Shown here: piece after piece, positions 11,490-23,875 of the stretch
Numbering within the stretch: the first letter of the stretch is position 1
Layout of the letters: every line of letters starts with the position of its first letter
DNA from: Solenopsis invicta
Lineage: Eukaryota > Arthropoda > Insecta > Hymenoptera > Formicidae
Direction of reading: 5' to 3'
NCBI RefSeq assembly: GCF_016802725.1
Contig: NC_052667.1
Coordinates: forward strand, 19,812,846-19,876,845
Length of the DNA stretch: 64,000 nucleotides
Translations under genes and position numbers: made by a program
Notes under the pieces: model-generated
Told to the model about the DNA's origin: nothing
The model's database searches: none
What the model saw: only the letters and a program-made list of their open reading frames with translations

Positions 11490-12294
11490 GCTTTATAATG
11501 TACAACTGTAATTAATTAAATTGTTTGACTAGCATATATATAGACATTTCTTTCTTAAAATCCTTAAATTACAATATTATTTATCAAACAAACCACTATA
11601 ATTTATATAAAATAGGGTAGAGCGAGAAAAGCCCGCTCTATGAAAACGGATATGAAAAAAATGTTTTAAATATAAAATATTGACAATTAGTATTTAAATT
11701 ATAAAATATAAAATACTGGTAATCTTCCAATTTGAAATACAAAATACAAGCTTGTATAAACAAATAAATTTCAATAATTGGAGTCAATTGTAGCGTTACA
11801 CTCGACTTCAAATAATGTTACAATTAACTTCAAATGATGTTACAATATGTTATGCTTGAAGGAAACAACTCTCTGCTCGTGTAGCAATAATAATCGCTGA
11901 GCTGTACCATCTCACCGCACGCTTACTGTAGGCCGGGCTAAGTTGACGATGTAGTAATTAATATTTCATTAATTATTGCGAAGTTTGCAAAATGATAAAG
12001 AAATTTTCTGCTTAATTTGATTTATTCTGTCAACTTACGAAAAGTGCAATGGTCATTATTCTGTATATTTGAGATAACAATATCGCTAGTAGATAAATTA
12101 TTATTTACAGTTGGATTTTTAAATTCCTTAAAATTAACAAATTTGTTTACGTCACAAAAAGATTTTGTGACATCACATAAAGTAGATTTTGATTGCAATA
12201 TATGAAAAAAATAAATAGGCATCTCAAATCCAGTAAAAGACTTAGGATAAAAAATATTTTAATAATAAAATAGAATTACATTGAGACATTTGAT

Positions 12295-13190
12295 AGTAGA
12301 AAAGATGAGGCTAATATGACACCCATTTTTATTTTATTGAATAACTTTATCTATAATTAGTATTTTATATTGATCAATTATATTCGTCAAAATGTTGTTT
12401 ACTCAAAGTAATAAAATACTTATTACTTATGATGTTGTGGCGATCGTTCGTCACATGCCCGAAAATTTGAAAACAATATTATTCAGGGCAACGATTAGCA
12501 AAAATATTCGTCAGTTGAGATAAACATGCTGAGATAGCAAGAAACACGGTAAAAAAACATATAGAATAGACGAGAGTCACAAACACAGAAAATAACAAAC
12601 AGCTTCAAATCTGCGGACCAAATGATCATCCGAAGCTGATATAAAGCGGGCGAGAGAGGAAACGCTCTCTCTCTCTCGCCAAGTAGCCTTTTAAACTCAA
12701 CGCGTCGTGTCATGTAACTCGGGCATCATAAGAATTAAACTGAACCGACTAAAAGCACACTCGACTTCGAATTATTAAATTATTACCGCACTACCTCATA
12801 ACATCTAATCATATCTAAAATGTAATTTATAAGAATGTGATCACATAATCAATGGAAGAAAAAAAAATAGTAGTAATCCGGCTAGTCCAAAAATAATTTA
12901 AAAAAATCGGTTTAGTTTAAAAAGACACAGTATTATATTATAAAATTATATATTTTTAATTTTCCATTATTCAGAATTTTCCTGATTTAAAATTTTCATG
13001 CATTTAAAGACTTTAGAGCTATCACTTTATCCATGTTTAGCATTAAACTACAAACATAAAATAATATTTCTAATGTTTTTGTACATCGCTCTTTAGAGTA
13101 GCAATCAATTTATCTAAGAAATATTTCGATATAAAAATTTCGTTTAGAAAATCATGTTAATAAAATCTTATGTTATTGATTAACTCTTTG
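12295..13190. repeat. Relative of the TIR element at 48008-48903
   Basis: The left part (AGTAGAAAAGATGAGG, then ATATGACACCCATTTT) and the stretch 12880-13180 align with 48010-48160 and 48235-48540. The block at about 12440-12725 is absent from the other copy and may be a secondary insertion. The right end is uncertain. Confidence 0.5.
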
Positions 13191-13245
13191 TGTCACAGTG
13201 TAGCCCTGGGAGCACACATACCATCCAAAAAAAATTTTGAAAATT

Positions 13246-13480
13246 CCATCAGCCATATTGGATCCGCCATATTAGATCCGCCATTTTGAATTTTGCATTT
13301 TTGACATTGAGTTCATAATCAGTGACCTTAAAAATCCTTAAATAACAAATTTCAAACAAATCCAGTTGATTTTGATAATTTTGTCCGTCATATTGGATCC
13401 GCTATTTTAAATTTCAAATTTTTGATATCGGTTTCGTAATCAGCAACCCAAAAACTCCGGATCTCAAAATTTACAAAATT
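13246..13480. repeat. Diverged tandem units
   Basis: Two units begin with CATATTGGATCCGC (around 13252 and 13387). Each continues through an ATTTTGAATTT-like block and an ATAATCAG/GTAATCAG block. Probably a decayed satellite-like or retroelement-derived repeat. Confidence 0.45.
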
Positions 13481-14171
13481 ATACTTACTAGAAAAAAAAA
13501 AAAATGACGCAAAGGGTTAACTCTGCATAATTCAAAGTGTGTATATGCCTTTCACGTCAACTGGTACAAACTACAATTACATTTGAAACTCACGATGCTA
13601 ATGTTCAGAGTAAAATAAATTTATTTTTTTGGACTAACCTTCAAGCCTGGAATGTTATATTTTTCCTGAAACACGATATTGAACGAGATATTTTCAAGAG
13701 AATTATTGCTTTCAATTTTAAACCTTAAATTATGCTGATACTTCTAAGGATATCTTTTAAAAGATGCTAAGAGTTGTCTCTATAGTGTTTACATTGGCGT
13801 TTACAAGGTCAAGACACAAAGACAAATCGTAAAAACTTTAGCACTTTTAAACGTCAAATTTTATATTATTATAACTTTTATACTTCCAGTTATTCTAACG
13901 CAATATATAATTGATTACTGTAGAGTACTGCATTTTGTAATGAATCTGTAATTATAAATTAATATCGTAATATTCAATATGTTATTACTGCGGAAATTGA
14001 TGTAAATTAATTCGAGATAAAGAGTACATGATAAAGCATAATTAACTTTTAAACACACAAGTAGGTTTGAAAGAAGTTTCGAACGCTCGCTGTGTGAAAA
14101 CGGAATAAGGTAGAAGGTTCGGATCAGGGAGTAAAAAAAGTTGAAAATCTCCTTTTTCTATTGATACAATT

Positions 14172-14432
14172 GATTAACTTTTTTGATCAAGTAGAATTCA
14201 AACAGCACTGAAGCAAAATTTTGTTGGAGTTTGTGAGACTAACATTGTGTGTGAGTGACTTTTTTGGAGTAATCTTAAAAAATATATATAAATATTAAAA
14301 AAAACGAACAAAACACGAACAGATCCGTTCACGTATGTTACTCACATATACTCTGTCTAAAGTTTGAATACTATATAGTGTTGTGCATAAAAAGACTTCT
14401 GTGCATGGTCCGAAATATATCATGAAACACAT
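14172..14432. repeat. Dispersed 260 bp repeat, copy 1
   Basis: Highly similar to 44602-44862, including AGTAGAATTCAAACAGCAC, TGTGAGACTAACATT and CTCTGTCTAAAGTTTGAATA. It lies directly beyond the 3' end of the DIRS element here, and beyond the truncated BEL/Pao element in the other copy. It could be a retroelement terminal repeat or an independent small element. Confidence 0.6.
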
Positions 14433-14505
14433 TAATTTATAAGAAGACTTAAATATAAGCTCTTAAAGTAATTTAATGCATCGCATAGAAAACAATGGGG
14501 TGATC

Positions 14506-14937
14506 TTATCGGGCTAACACCGCATTTGAAAACTCCTCAGGGTTTATTAGAGGACGGTTGTAAAAAGAGGCAAACACTCGCAATTGGCCTGTCCATCCTG
14601 TCACGCGTTTAATAATCTCTAAAGATACACCCTTCGGTGCCGCTGATGAGGTGGAAACATGACGTGTGCTATGTGCGGAAAAGAAATCAGACCTCACTCC
14701 ACACTTTTCTAGGCTTGATCTTATCTATCGACCAACTGTTTGATGGCCTATTGCTTTATGTGGCCTTGACCAGGAGATGAATAACTTGTCACAGGAAGGT
14801 GCCCGAAGGCTTTTTGTAGCTTCTAAATAGATCTTTATTAGAGTAAAAATGCACAAGCCCTCATTACCTCTAAATGGAGAAAAAATGAATAGAGGTTGAG
14901 ACAGTTCTAGTGCAGATGTTTTTATTCTGTGTGGCAC
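14506..14937 (-). pseudogene. DIRS tyrosine recombinase, frameshifted
   Basis: Two adjacent open stretches (14725-14937 and 14506-14697) together give the C-terminal half of a tyrosine recombinase. They contain LFISWSRPHKA, then AHSTRHVSTS with the catalytic His/Arg region, GVSLEIIKRVTGW, and FYNRP with the probable nucleophile Tyr. A frameshift and lost codons between the two show decay. Confidence 0.85.
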
Positions 14938-15597
14938 CCTGATTATGAGTTTATCTTCAATAGAGATTTGTAAAACTTTGATTGACGTGCGCGTATTCTG
15001 TGGCCTGTATCCAGAGCGAGGAGGAGGACTAACTTCTTTGTGATTACGTCTAGAGATAATGTGTCATACGGGTATAAAGTAGCGAGTTTTTCTAGGACTG
15101 AGGCCAGGTCCCACACGTAATCGTATCGAGGGCAAGGAGGTTCGAAAACTCCTACTCCCTTACAAAATCGCTTAATTAACCTATGGTTCCAATCTCATTG
15201 TCTGAGATCAGAGATATTGCGGATTGGGTGTTGTTAATTACCGAGTAAGAATTCGCTTGGTTTAGCTCCTGCGTTAAAAATTGAAGGAGCTACGTCAAGG
15301 TCGGTGACCATATAGAGGCCAATGTCGCTTTACAGAACAGCCACCAGCTGCAAAGAGGTTTAGTGTATTGTTTGATAGTCGATTCTGATAAAGATGCCAT
15401 AGTGATATCTATCGCTCTTGGTGGCACTCCTCGGGTCGTGAATGCCTACCTGATAAGAGCCCTGCTGTCAGGGAAAGTGTCCTCTATGCTGGGTAAAACT
15501 GCCTGAAAGGTAAAGAGAAGAGGTTATAAGCTGGATTGATAACTAGAGGATCTCCTATTAAAAAGCGGCGGAATAATGGAAACCACGCCTGAGAAGG

Positions 15598-15876
15598 TCA
15601 CCAAGGAATGACAACAACTTCTATTGCTCGATCGTTAAAAATTTTCCTGAGTACACGAGGCAAAAGAATAAACGGAAGGAAAGCAAAAAATTTTACATTT
15701 GACCATGATAATATAAACGCATCAATCGCAATAGCGCCCGGAAACCAGGATATATAACTTGTACATTTTGCGTTGATGATTGAGGCAAAGAGGTCAATAT
15801 CGAAAGGGCCAAACTCCAAAAATATTCGAAGGAAGGGATCCTCCGAAAGGGACCATTCTGTGTCTATACTAATCAA
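15598..15876 (-). pseudogene. DIRS RNase H C-terminal segment
   Basis: A 92-codon stretch with IDTEWSL, FGPFDIDLFAS, GAIAIDAF and FILLPRVLRKI. These are the conserved blocks after the RNase H core of DIRS polyproteins. Confidence 0.8.
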
Positions 15877-16153
15877 TCTGGATTCTCAATCAGCTATGAC
15901 GTTATCAACGGAAGCAATCTATAAGACAAAAATCATACTATTCCGACTCTCGCATCAAAACCAGATCTGTCTCGCCATTAATAAAAAGTATGAGTATTGG
16001 ATGGACCCAAAACGATTTATATTTGCAATAGCTGTCGTGTTATCTACTCTGAGGAAGATCTGGCAATTTCGCTGATCTGATGCAAAACACTGAAGGGCAT
16101 AATAAACGGCTTTCTAGAAAGTTTATGTGAAAAGTTTTGTCTTCCTTTGACCA

Positions 16154-16408
16154 CTATCCATGGCTACGACTAGTACCACAAGAAGCTCCCCATCTTGGTA
16201 AGAATGCATCAGAGAAGACTTCTAGGGTTGCTACGTCTAATCGGATAAAGTTCACTTGTTCTGGATCTGAGAATATCTTAATCCGCCAATCAAACCTTTT
16301 ATTTAAATGATCTAGGATGTACATCATGGCTGAGTAGTTGTCATTAGAATTAGATAAAGCCAGACACTTAGTTTTTTCAAATGCTCTGGTATAAAAAGGA
16401 CCGGACAA
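16154..16408 (-). pseudogene. DIRS RT/RNase H linking segment
   Basis: Contains FYTRAFEKTK and LALSNSNDNYSA. It ends with the RNase H start LEVFSDAFLPRWGASCG, where FSDAS-type sequence and GWGA are usual. A frameshift separates it from the sequence upstream at 16410-16440. Confidence 0.75.
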
Positions 16409-16439
16409 ACAGAAATTAGTGATCCGAGCATGCGTGCGA

Positions 16440-16995
16440 GTCTCTCAATATTATATTAATTAATCATTCAATTCTCCCACTAATTAAATAACTTAATTTA
16501 CTTAAAATCAATTTATAAAATAAATTTGAACTGAATACATATTCCTATACACTTACTTTGTTACAACTTTTTTCACTTACATTAGTAATAAAAATGACGG
16601 GCAATTTGTACATATTTTACTTAAATTTCAACCTATTAAATTTAATAAATTTACTATTAAATCTTTTTCTATTATAATTATTAAAATTATAATATCATTT
16701 TATTATAAATAAAATGTCATTTATTATTTCCCTAACAATTCTACATTTTGATTTGAATTTAAATTTTATCTAAATTTATTAATTATTAAATTTCTATTAA
16801 AATAATTTTTAAACAACAATATATAAAATCTTTAATATCAGGTTTACCCTAACGTGGATTATCAATTACTTAACAAATTTCTCTAACTATTTAAAATACC
16901 GCCAAATTATTTAAATTTCTTTAATATTATTTTTAATCTTTAATTTATTTAATCTAATTAATATAATAGGGAATTTAATCCTAATTTATCCTAAT
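16440..16995. other. AT-rich insertion within the DIRS element
   Basis: The RT reading frame ends at KKREYTI (17001) and homologous protein resumes near 16440 (RLARMLGSLIS on the minus strand). The sequence between is extremely AT-rich and non-coding. Identity and target duplication were not resolved. Confidence 0.55.
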
Positions 16996-17000
16996 AAATC

Positions 17001-17696
17001 TTAAATTGTATATTCTCTTTTCTTTGAAACATTTAATATAAAATTGTATAAATTTCTGCGGCGCTTTGGAGGAATCGCCACAGATTGATGCACTGAGTCG
17101 AAGATGAAGCCTAAATATCTGCACTTTTGTGTAGGTAAAAATTGAGACTTAGAGTAATTAATAAGAAGTCCCAGCGAGGATAACAATTCAATTGAGGCGT
17201 CTAGATTATCTATACAGTCTTTCTTTGAAGCGTCTATGATCAGGGAATCATCCAAATAAATGACTAAACAGTATCCTCTTGCCCCTAAATAGGCAACTGG
17301 GCGTAGAATTTTAAAAATAAAAGAAAAATAAAAGAAGCTGTAGATAAGCCACAAGGGAGACATGTAAATTCGTAGGTTGTTCTCCGCCATTTGAAGCGGA
17401 GAAAATGACAATTCCTGAGCTACAAGGACTAGCAGATAAGCGTCTTCTAGATCAATCGTACTCATCCAGGACTCCCGGATCAGAAGTTGGACTACTGTAT
17501 GCTAATCTTTTAGCTGAAAATGCTGTGAACAAAGGAAGGTATTGAGGTCTTTAAGGTTCAGTATAAACCTCATTTCTCCTGACGATTTTTTGATTAAGAA
17601 AAAACTGGACAAAAATTGATTTTTAGGTGGAAACGTAGCCACTATAACTCCTTTATCTACTAGTCGCAAAATTTCTTTGTCGCATGATTCCGCCAT
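17001..17696 (-). pseudogene. DIRS reverse transcriptase
   Basis: The upper part (17502-17696) reads VDKGVIVATFPP, SSFFLIKKSSGEMRFILNLKDLN. The lower part (17001-17465) reads IDLEDAYLLV and then YLDDSLI, the YxDD catalytic box, followed by RYLGFIFDS. The two parts are separated by stops near 17466-17501. Confidence 0.85.
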
Positions 17697-18306
17697 AGCA
17701 GGTGAAAAGTTAGGTTTTTATAAATACGCGCGAGGAGGTGGAGGGTAAGCAAACGGAATGTGGTAACCTTTAATGGCTTAAAGAACGTCGGGGTCCTTTG
17801 TTACCTCCTTCCATTTATGAAGGAACAAAGACAGACGTTTTGCCGACCTTACTTGTACTAGCGGCGCGTTCGGGACCGGGATCTGGAACGGCGAACCGAA
17901 GATGAGGTCCGTTGCACAGGGGCTTTGTAGTTTGACGACTTCTACTGGGAAGCGTATCGGTTAATTACTGGCCTTAACTGTCTTTGGCTAGGCAAAGATA
18001 AACCTTGATATTAACCGGCTTGTCTTCATATGCTTGAACTACCTTCAAGTCTTCTGCGAAATTAGCTCCAAAAAGCCAGTCGTCGACTTCAGATAAATCC
18101 GCTGCCGATTTACCAACAAAAGTCAGATACGGTTTTATATACGCCTGTCTGGCTAGGAATAGACGAAACTGTAAATCCGCTATAAGGTGAAGTCCCTCTG
18201 CTAACTAAGAAATCACATTTTTCAACTGGTCGTTTTGGAGGGCAGCTTGGTGAAGTTTCAGAAGGTCAGTTATACTGGAACTCAAAGCATTCAAGCAGGT
18301 TCCTAG

Positions 18307-18750
18307 CTAGATTTGCTTGTTGAATTGATACTTGTCTCTTTTTAGAAGAGACTGTTGCTTGCCGATGGCTGCCTTTAGCTCGTTGTTGATTTTTGGCAGG
18401 CCTAGACTTAGAAGGTCGCCCTTAAGCTCATATTTTGGCAGCAAGCGTTGACAAAGCTCTTCTTTAAGCCTTAACCAAGTTTCAGATCTTATAGACGCAA
18501 GGATGATAGGATCCCATTCTGAATCGCCTGTCGAACCTTGCTCTTCGCCAAACAATTCGCTAACCAGAGAGGTTATCTCACCTTTTTCCAGGTTCGCTGC
18601 CTCCTGAAGCTCCTCCAGGATGGAAAAGACAACTCTGTGCCCGTCAGGCACCTGAGTTTCTAGAAAGAGGAAAGAAAAGCAAATAAGGTTTAGATGAGAC
18701 AATTGGCTATATTTTCTCTTCACCTTAACGAGAAAATATACCTGCTCCAA
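18307..18750 (-). pseudogene. DIRS gag-like segment
   Basis: A 147-codon stretch whose C-terminal two thirds (EEQGSTGDSEWDP, LPKYELKGDLLSLGLPKINNELKAA) resembles gag-type ORF1 products of DIRS elements. The assignment rests on position just upstream of the RT and on general similarity. The 96-codon stretch 18792-19082 may be its N-terminal continuation. Confidence 0.55.
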
Positions 18751-18986
18751 TGCCCCGGTTTCTGCAAGCCGTTTGCTTATCTATTGCATACTCAAGCTCT
18801 TGAGAAATGCTTTCGTCTAAGGAAGGAATAACCTCGTCTATAGGTTGGGGCACGGGGAAAGATTTCTGCTCCCTTCGTGTCTGTTTCGTTCTGCGTGGTA
18901 TGGCGTTTCATAAAATCCAGGATCTTTCTCAGGGTTTCAGTCAAGTATCTCAAATGAAGCACTACAAAGACCGGCGTAAACAGTCT

Positions 18987-19080
18987 GTTGTTTCTAGCGA
19001 CACCGGAGTGCTTGGAGCTCTCGCCCGCATGAAAAAATAGTCTTCCCCACTCCAAACGCTCTGGTGTCGCAAGAAACAAC
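18987..19080. repeat. Hairpin, 31 bp arms
   Basis: Arm 18987-19017 (GTTGTTTCTAGCGACACC...) and arm 19050-19080 (...GGTGTCGCAAGAAACAAC) are near-perfect inverses around a 32 nt loop. It lies at the 5' end of the DIRS fossil and could belong to its terminal region or be a small foldback insertion. Confidence 0.7.
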
Positions 19081-19254
19081 ATTCATGCGCCGCTTGAAAA
19101 AAACGTCTTTCTTATTTTAAGCGTTTCTGTTGAATTTTGGCATTCTGATAAAAAAAATTTGAAACTGTAAAACACAGATACAAGAAGATCACAAACAGAG
19201 AACTTCTATATAAATGAGAAACACAAATTATTAAAGATGGAACAAGAAATAAAA

Positions 19255-20403
19255 AATTATTGAAAATTTCCAAATATGTATTAAATAAATTTCAAAATGC
19301 ATTGAATAAATCAGTGACAATACACGATCTGGATATAAAGAGGTGGACTCTACAAGGAAGAAATAATTGTAATTTGTCACCAGATTTATTCATGTCTTCC
19401 TCGAAATGGATTCATAATTTTAAAAGAACACACCAGATTGTTTCAAGAAAAATCAATTTTGTCACTCAAACGCAAATAGCGAATAAAGAGAAATTGAAGG
19501 AAAAAGCTGACTTGTGGAGAACGTGAAGTCAAAAATTGCATTGATTGGAAAGGATAATGTATATAATTCTGATCAGTCAGGTTCTAACTTGGAAATGCAC
19601 GCAGAACGCACATTATCCTTCATAGGAATATCAAAAGTTGAAACTTTAGCACAATCCTTGAATTCTCTAACTCATAGTTATACGATATAGCCCATTGTAT
19701 CTGCAAGCGGACATTTGATGTCCCTATTGCTTATAGTCCTAAAAGTAAAAGATGGCAAATTTGGGCCAAGGATTGAGAAAGGTTTATACAAAGCAGATAA
19801 TATCCTCGTTTTAGCTTCTACTTCCGGGAAATTTACATCGAAGCTCGTAGTTAAATGATTTAAACAAATTTATTTACTTAACATTAATAAAAAGTCTGTA
19901 TTTTGTGTTTAGACTCATGAACGGGACAAAAAGAAAAAAAATTTAATGCCATTGATAAACGTGGAAAAGAGATAAATATTTTGATGATTTCTGCCGGAAT
20001 AACCGGTACGATTTAGCCATTGGATGTTTATACATTTAGGCAGTGGAAGAATTTTTTAAAATATTTTTCAGATATAATTATATTCTATAATTATGATATA
20101 AATTTGCATATCAGAAATAATATTTAAAAAATTCAATCTCTTATTCATAATCAATTTTCATCTCCCAGATTCGTAAATCTTTTTAGATATGCATGGTACA
20201 AGAGTAGTTACATTGAAGAGAAACTTCCTAAATGCGAGACACCTGTAAATTTTTGTTTCAATAATTGTAATCCTATTTGTGACTTATGTCACGACATAGC
20301 GATTTTTAATTGTGCTTGGTGTACAAAATCAAAGTGTATACGACATTTTTTTGACACTATAAATTCTGGGCGTCCTCATTATTGTACAGATTTTTATCAA
20401 TAA
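19255..20403 (+). pseudogene. pogo/Tigger-like transposase with Cys/His tail
   Basis: The N-terminal part (19260-19526) looks like a CENP-B/Tigger-type DNA-binding half (HDLDIKRWTLQ, LSPDLF, SSKWIHNFKRTH). Across several stops there follow YNSDQSGSNLEMH with a DDE Asp, LLLIVLK, and a distal part with PLDVYTFRQWKNF. The C terminus has a zinc-ribbon-like pattern: CDLCHD, CAWCTKSKC, HFF, HYC. The element is dead. The same tail motif recurs in the palindromic insertion near 28850, so both probably belong to one family. Confidence 0.75.
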
Positions 20404-22600
20404 AAAAATAAAAATAAATAAATAAATAAAAAATTAATAAAATTAAATCTAAAAAAGCATATAAAAATATAATAATACAAAAAAGTCTTATAGTCAATCA
20501 AATAAAAAAAATATTAACTATAGACGGATATGGATAGGGTGCGAATAGAGCGATATAGATATTTTTAGTTTATTTCTGAAAAATGTGTCTTTGTGAGTAT
20601 AACTTTATCATACATGTTTGAATTTGTTAAACACGCTATAAATTTTGATATAAAGAAAATTTAAAATTTTTCAGAAATTTAGAAGAGAAGGGTTTCGAGA
20701 AAAATGACATTTTCGAAAAATCTGAGCAAACTGTTATAAAGTACAGAGAAATCCATAAAACTTTTATTTGAAACTTTTTTTTATATCTTTTACCGTTTCA
20801 ACAGTATTACTTCAGAAATTAAAAAATCGATTTAATTCAAGAGCATGTTTTACCCTCTTGACAGTCATATGGGCCTGTATATGAAAATACGTTCCGTATT
20901 TTTATTTGTACTATAACATATTAAAGGCTCGGAGCAAGACACTTCTGTAGCGCACGAACTCGTGCGCGTACCATGCGTATACCATAGAGAGGTTTTTAAT
21001 TATTTTTTGAATATGGAAATGTCGGAACATAACTTCATCTTATATCGTTGAATTTGTAATAAAATAAGCTCTATTTTGCGTATAAAAAAAAATAAATAAA
21101 AAAAAATTAGTGGTGGTGGTGAAAAGTATAAAAAATATGTGGTGGTAAAAAGTATAAAAAAAATTAAAAAAAAATTTTTTTTATTGCTTTTATAAAGTAC
21201 TTTTCAAGTTATTCAACTTTTATTTAAAATATTTTTCTCTCTCTCTTATAGTTTCGACGATATGCGCTTTAGAAGAAAAAAAACCAACTTTTTTCAAAAG
21301 GGTGTTTCACCCCCTAAAAGTGTGTATGGGGCCATATAAAAAAATACATGTCTCTTATTTTGACCTAGAATACAATATATTCAAAGCTCATCAAAATCAA
21401 AGTGTAACACTTGGGTAGGTTTGCTTGTTAGTAGCTCAATGAGCTGTTACACATCTAAATGCACCAATTGACATTCATTCAAAATTCTTGAAGAATTTTT
21501 AAAAGATTCGCTCTTGTGCTTATTTTCAATGCTTCTCTAAAAATAAGAATAGTTCTTATTTATCCTTACAAACTTATATAAATGCGATAACTACTGTCAA
21601 AGTAAACAAAAATTCCATTACTAGTGCACACTTCACGGAAATTCTGCAATATTTTATTGTTCACGATTTCAGCATTTATTTCTAATAAAAGCGTATCAAA
21701 ACACGATTTTTTGAAACATAGTTCAAAAACACTTTTTATTCTACAAACTACAAATTATTATTTAATATGTTCCGTGTTCAATAAAAGTTCAAATAAAAAT
21801 TCTAAGCTAAAATTTGAAACTAAATGCTACTATATGACATGTGCGCTCGCCGTAATGTACAGATAAATTTTGGCGGAATATATTTTTGTTTCTTTAAGAA
21901 TCTGTAGAAAAAGTTTCACAGAATTAAAAAAACATGAAATTATATTTTCCTTTTTGATCTCCCATAAAACATTGATTGTTGCAGAGAGCTTCTAGAAAGA
22001 TTTTAACTTTTTACATTTTATGTGCAATATTTTTGAGAGAATTCTGTAAAATATAAAATGTTATGTTGTATAAAATGTTGCAACAAAATTATTTTAAAAA
22101 TTTTATGACATAAAATGTTGCAATAAACATTCTTCTAAAATCTATCACGTGCATCACATTTTTAAATTGAGTTTTTAAAAATTGGGTAAATTTTCTGCTT
22201 GAGTATGTTAATAAATATTTAAATAGAAAATTTGCTGCAATGCTTTCATTGATTGGACGGATAAAAATATTCTAATAATAAATTTATTCATGGCGTGTGC
22301 TATGTAATATGAGTACAAGAATGTTATGCAAACAAAATTATTTCTTATATATTTTATGCATTTATTTAAATATTTTAAAAATCATGTTTATATTTGTTAT
22401 TATATAATAATTAAATTGCAAATAATAAAAGAAACGTATGCAAACTGTATTGTATTTTATAAGTTTTATTGTAACTTTTTGATCTTTCTCTTTCTCTCTT
22501 TCTTTCTCTCTCCCTCTCCCTCTCTCTGATCGACTGAATATAATAAATTTAAGTATTATTTTTAAAGTACTTTAAATTTAAAATATATATTTTTTTTAAT
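20404..22600. other. Non-coding AT-rich sequence with pogo-like terminal remnants
   Basis: The stretches at 20700-20880 and 21150-21350 resemble the arms of the element at 28500-29265: a CATAAAACTTTT and GAAAC block, a TATATCTT block, and ACCCTCTTGACAG / CACCCCCTAAAAG near the end. They are probably long terminal regions of pogo-like elements. The rest shows nothing recognisable. A pyrimidine-rich microsatellite lies at 22486-22528. Confidence 0.45.
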
Positions 22601-22627
22601 TTCTTTGAGTTTTCGTTAATTCTTACA

Positions 22628-22635
22628 TATAAAAG
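22628..22635 (+). promoter_or_regulatory. TATAAAAG box, possible upstream promoter
   Basis: A TATAAAAG motif is followed about 60 nt later by a good splice donor (CCAAAG|GTAAAC near 22696). This could be a distal 5'-untranslated exon of PLA1 copy 2. No acceptor pairing was established. Confidence 0.2.
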
Positions 22636-23676
22636 ACTATGAACTGGACAAAATGGGAAGATTTCTTCTCACAACATGAGCCTCTTACTGCCAAAGGTAA
22701 ACGAAAATTTTTGATTTTTTAATGAAAAAGCTGAAATTTTTCTTACAAATTTTTTTTTTAACTTTAGAATTTTTTTTTATAATTTTAAAATTTACGTATT
22801 CCGACTTCAGTTTACATCTATTTCAAAATTGATTTACCCGCGACGCTGTTTTCATAGATTTAAAATTATAAAAATTCACACAAAAATTATTAGACACTGT
22901 AATATGATCCGCTATGATTAAAAACGCCTGTCTTTATGTAAACAAATTTTTTCATAAATTTTTTTTGGCACGTGACAGTCTCATAAGGTGAGAAGAAAAT
23001 TTTCCATTTTATAATTTTTTATATTAAAATTATTAAAAATTATTAAACTTAAAAAAATTCAAAAAACATAGTATCTTTTCGAAAGTAGAGATTTTAAGTT
23101 TTAAAACTTCTTTTTAATTTAAATTTTATTTTACGAAGTTACAGCTGTTAACTTAAAAGTTAATATTGTAACGCAATTACTAAATGCTAAAATCTTGAAA
23201 TTTTTACATTATTTGTGCCTACGAATACAATATAATTCTTTATTCATATTGTATTGTATATAACATAAATGAAAGTAATTATATAAAAAACTAATCAAAA
23301 TAGTTTTAAATCGATATTCAAACGATGAAATATCGATAGCCTCGCAAAAAATATATAATTTTCCTGTTGAAAAGTTTACTTATAAATGGATAACAAATAA
23401 TGTATTATCTTTCTTTTAAAAATATCATATAAAGCACAGACATCAAATAAGTCTCAAATTTCGAGCATTATTTTGATACAATGTATTCGATGATTTCGAC
23501 GTCGATTCAATGAGTCATTCCTGGATGGGTATTGATAACGTTAAATATATTTCCGCAAATGTTCCACGCACGTTAAGCAGTTAGCACAATCGCCGATAAT
23601 ATCCAAAATATCAACGCAAATAAAAATGTAAAACGTACGCGTGTATCGCATAAAACTTTTAATGTATTCATGTAAG

Positions 23677-23684
23677 TATAAAAT
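23677..23684 (+). promoter_or_regulatory. TATA box of PLA1 copy 2
   Basis: TATAAAAT lies 89 nt before the start codon at 23766. A start site about 30 nt downstream would leave a short leader of about 60 nt with no intron. This is inferred from motif and distance only. Confidence 0.4.
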
Positions 23685-23765
23685 GCTCCTAATATTGAGA
23701 GACTTGATCTCGTGGTTGTCAAATTCTCTTTGACGATATTTGCTAATATAACTACTAATATAACA

Positions 23766-23875
23766 ATGAAAACGTTTGTCGCGACACTCGTTCTTCTTAT
23801 ACAATGCACGCATTTGATTGCCTCAGAGTGTGAAAAGCCCGAGTCTATTGTCATAAACGTACATCTGTACAACGG
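23766..23875 (+). CDS. PLA1 copy 2, exon 1 (signal peptide)
   Basis: The ATG at 23766 begins a hydrophobic leader followed by the mature N terminus. Donor GG|GTAAAAG; without splicing, a TAA follows at once. 110 nt, ending in phase 2. Confidence 0.85.

Larger units (their letters stand above)
11849..14171. other. Intergenic sequence after the duplication breakpoint
   Basis: Homology between the PLA1 copies stops at 11848. What follows is AT-rich. It contains a member of a TIR repeat family (about 12295-13190) and two diverged tandem units around 13246-13480. I see no supported host gene. Confidence 0.5.
14506..19082 (-). mobile_element. DIRS-type retrotransposon, decayed
   Basis: In minus-strand order it shows gag-like segments (18792-19082, 18307-18750), a reverse transcriptase (17001-17696), the RT/RNase H link (16154-16408), the RNase H end (15598-15876) and a tyrosine recombinase (14506-14937). 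RT together with a tyrosine recombinase instead of an integrase defines the DIRS order. Frames are broken by stops and shifts, and AT-rich sequence at about 16440-16995 interrupts it. The terminal structures were not resolved. Confidence 0.85.

Noticed and set aside
15773..16075. Plus-strand open frames within the DIRS region
   Set aside because: They are antisense shadows of the minus-strand RNase H segment.
22639..22696. ATG-started short frame before a GTAAAC donor
   Set aside because: It lies at or before the start site implied by the TATAAAAG motif, and no acceptor in phase joins it to the lipase, which has its own signal peptide.
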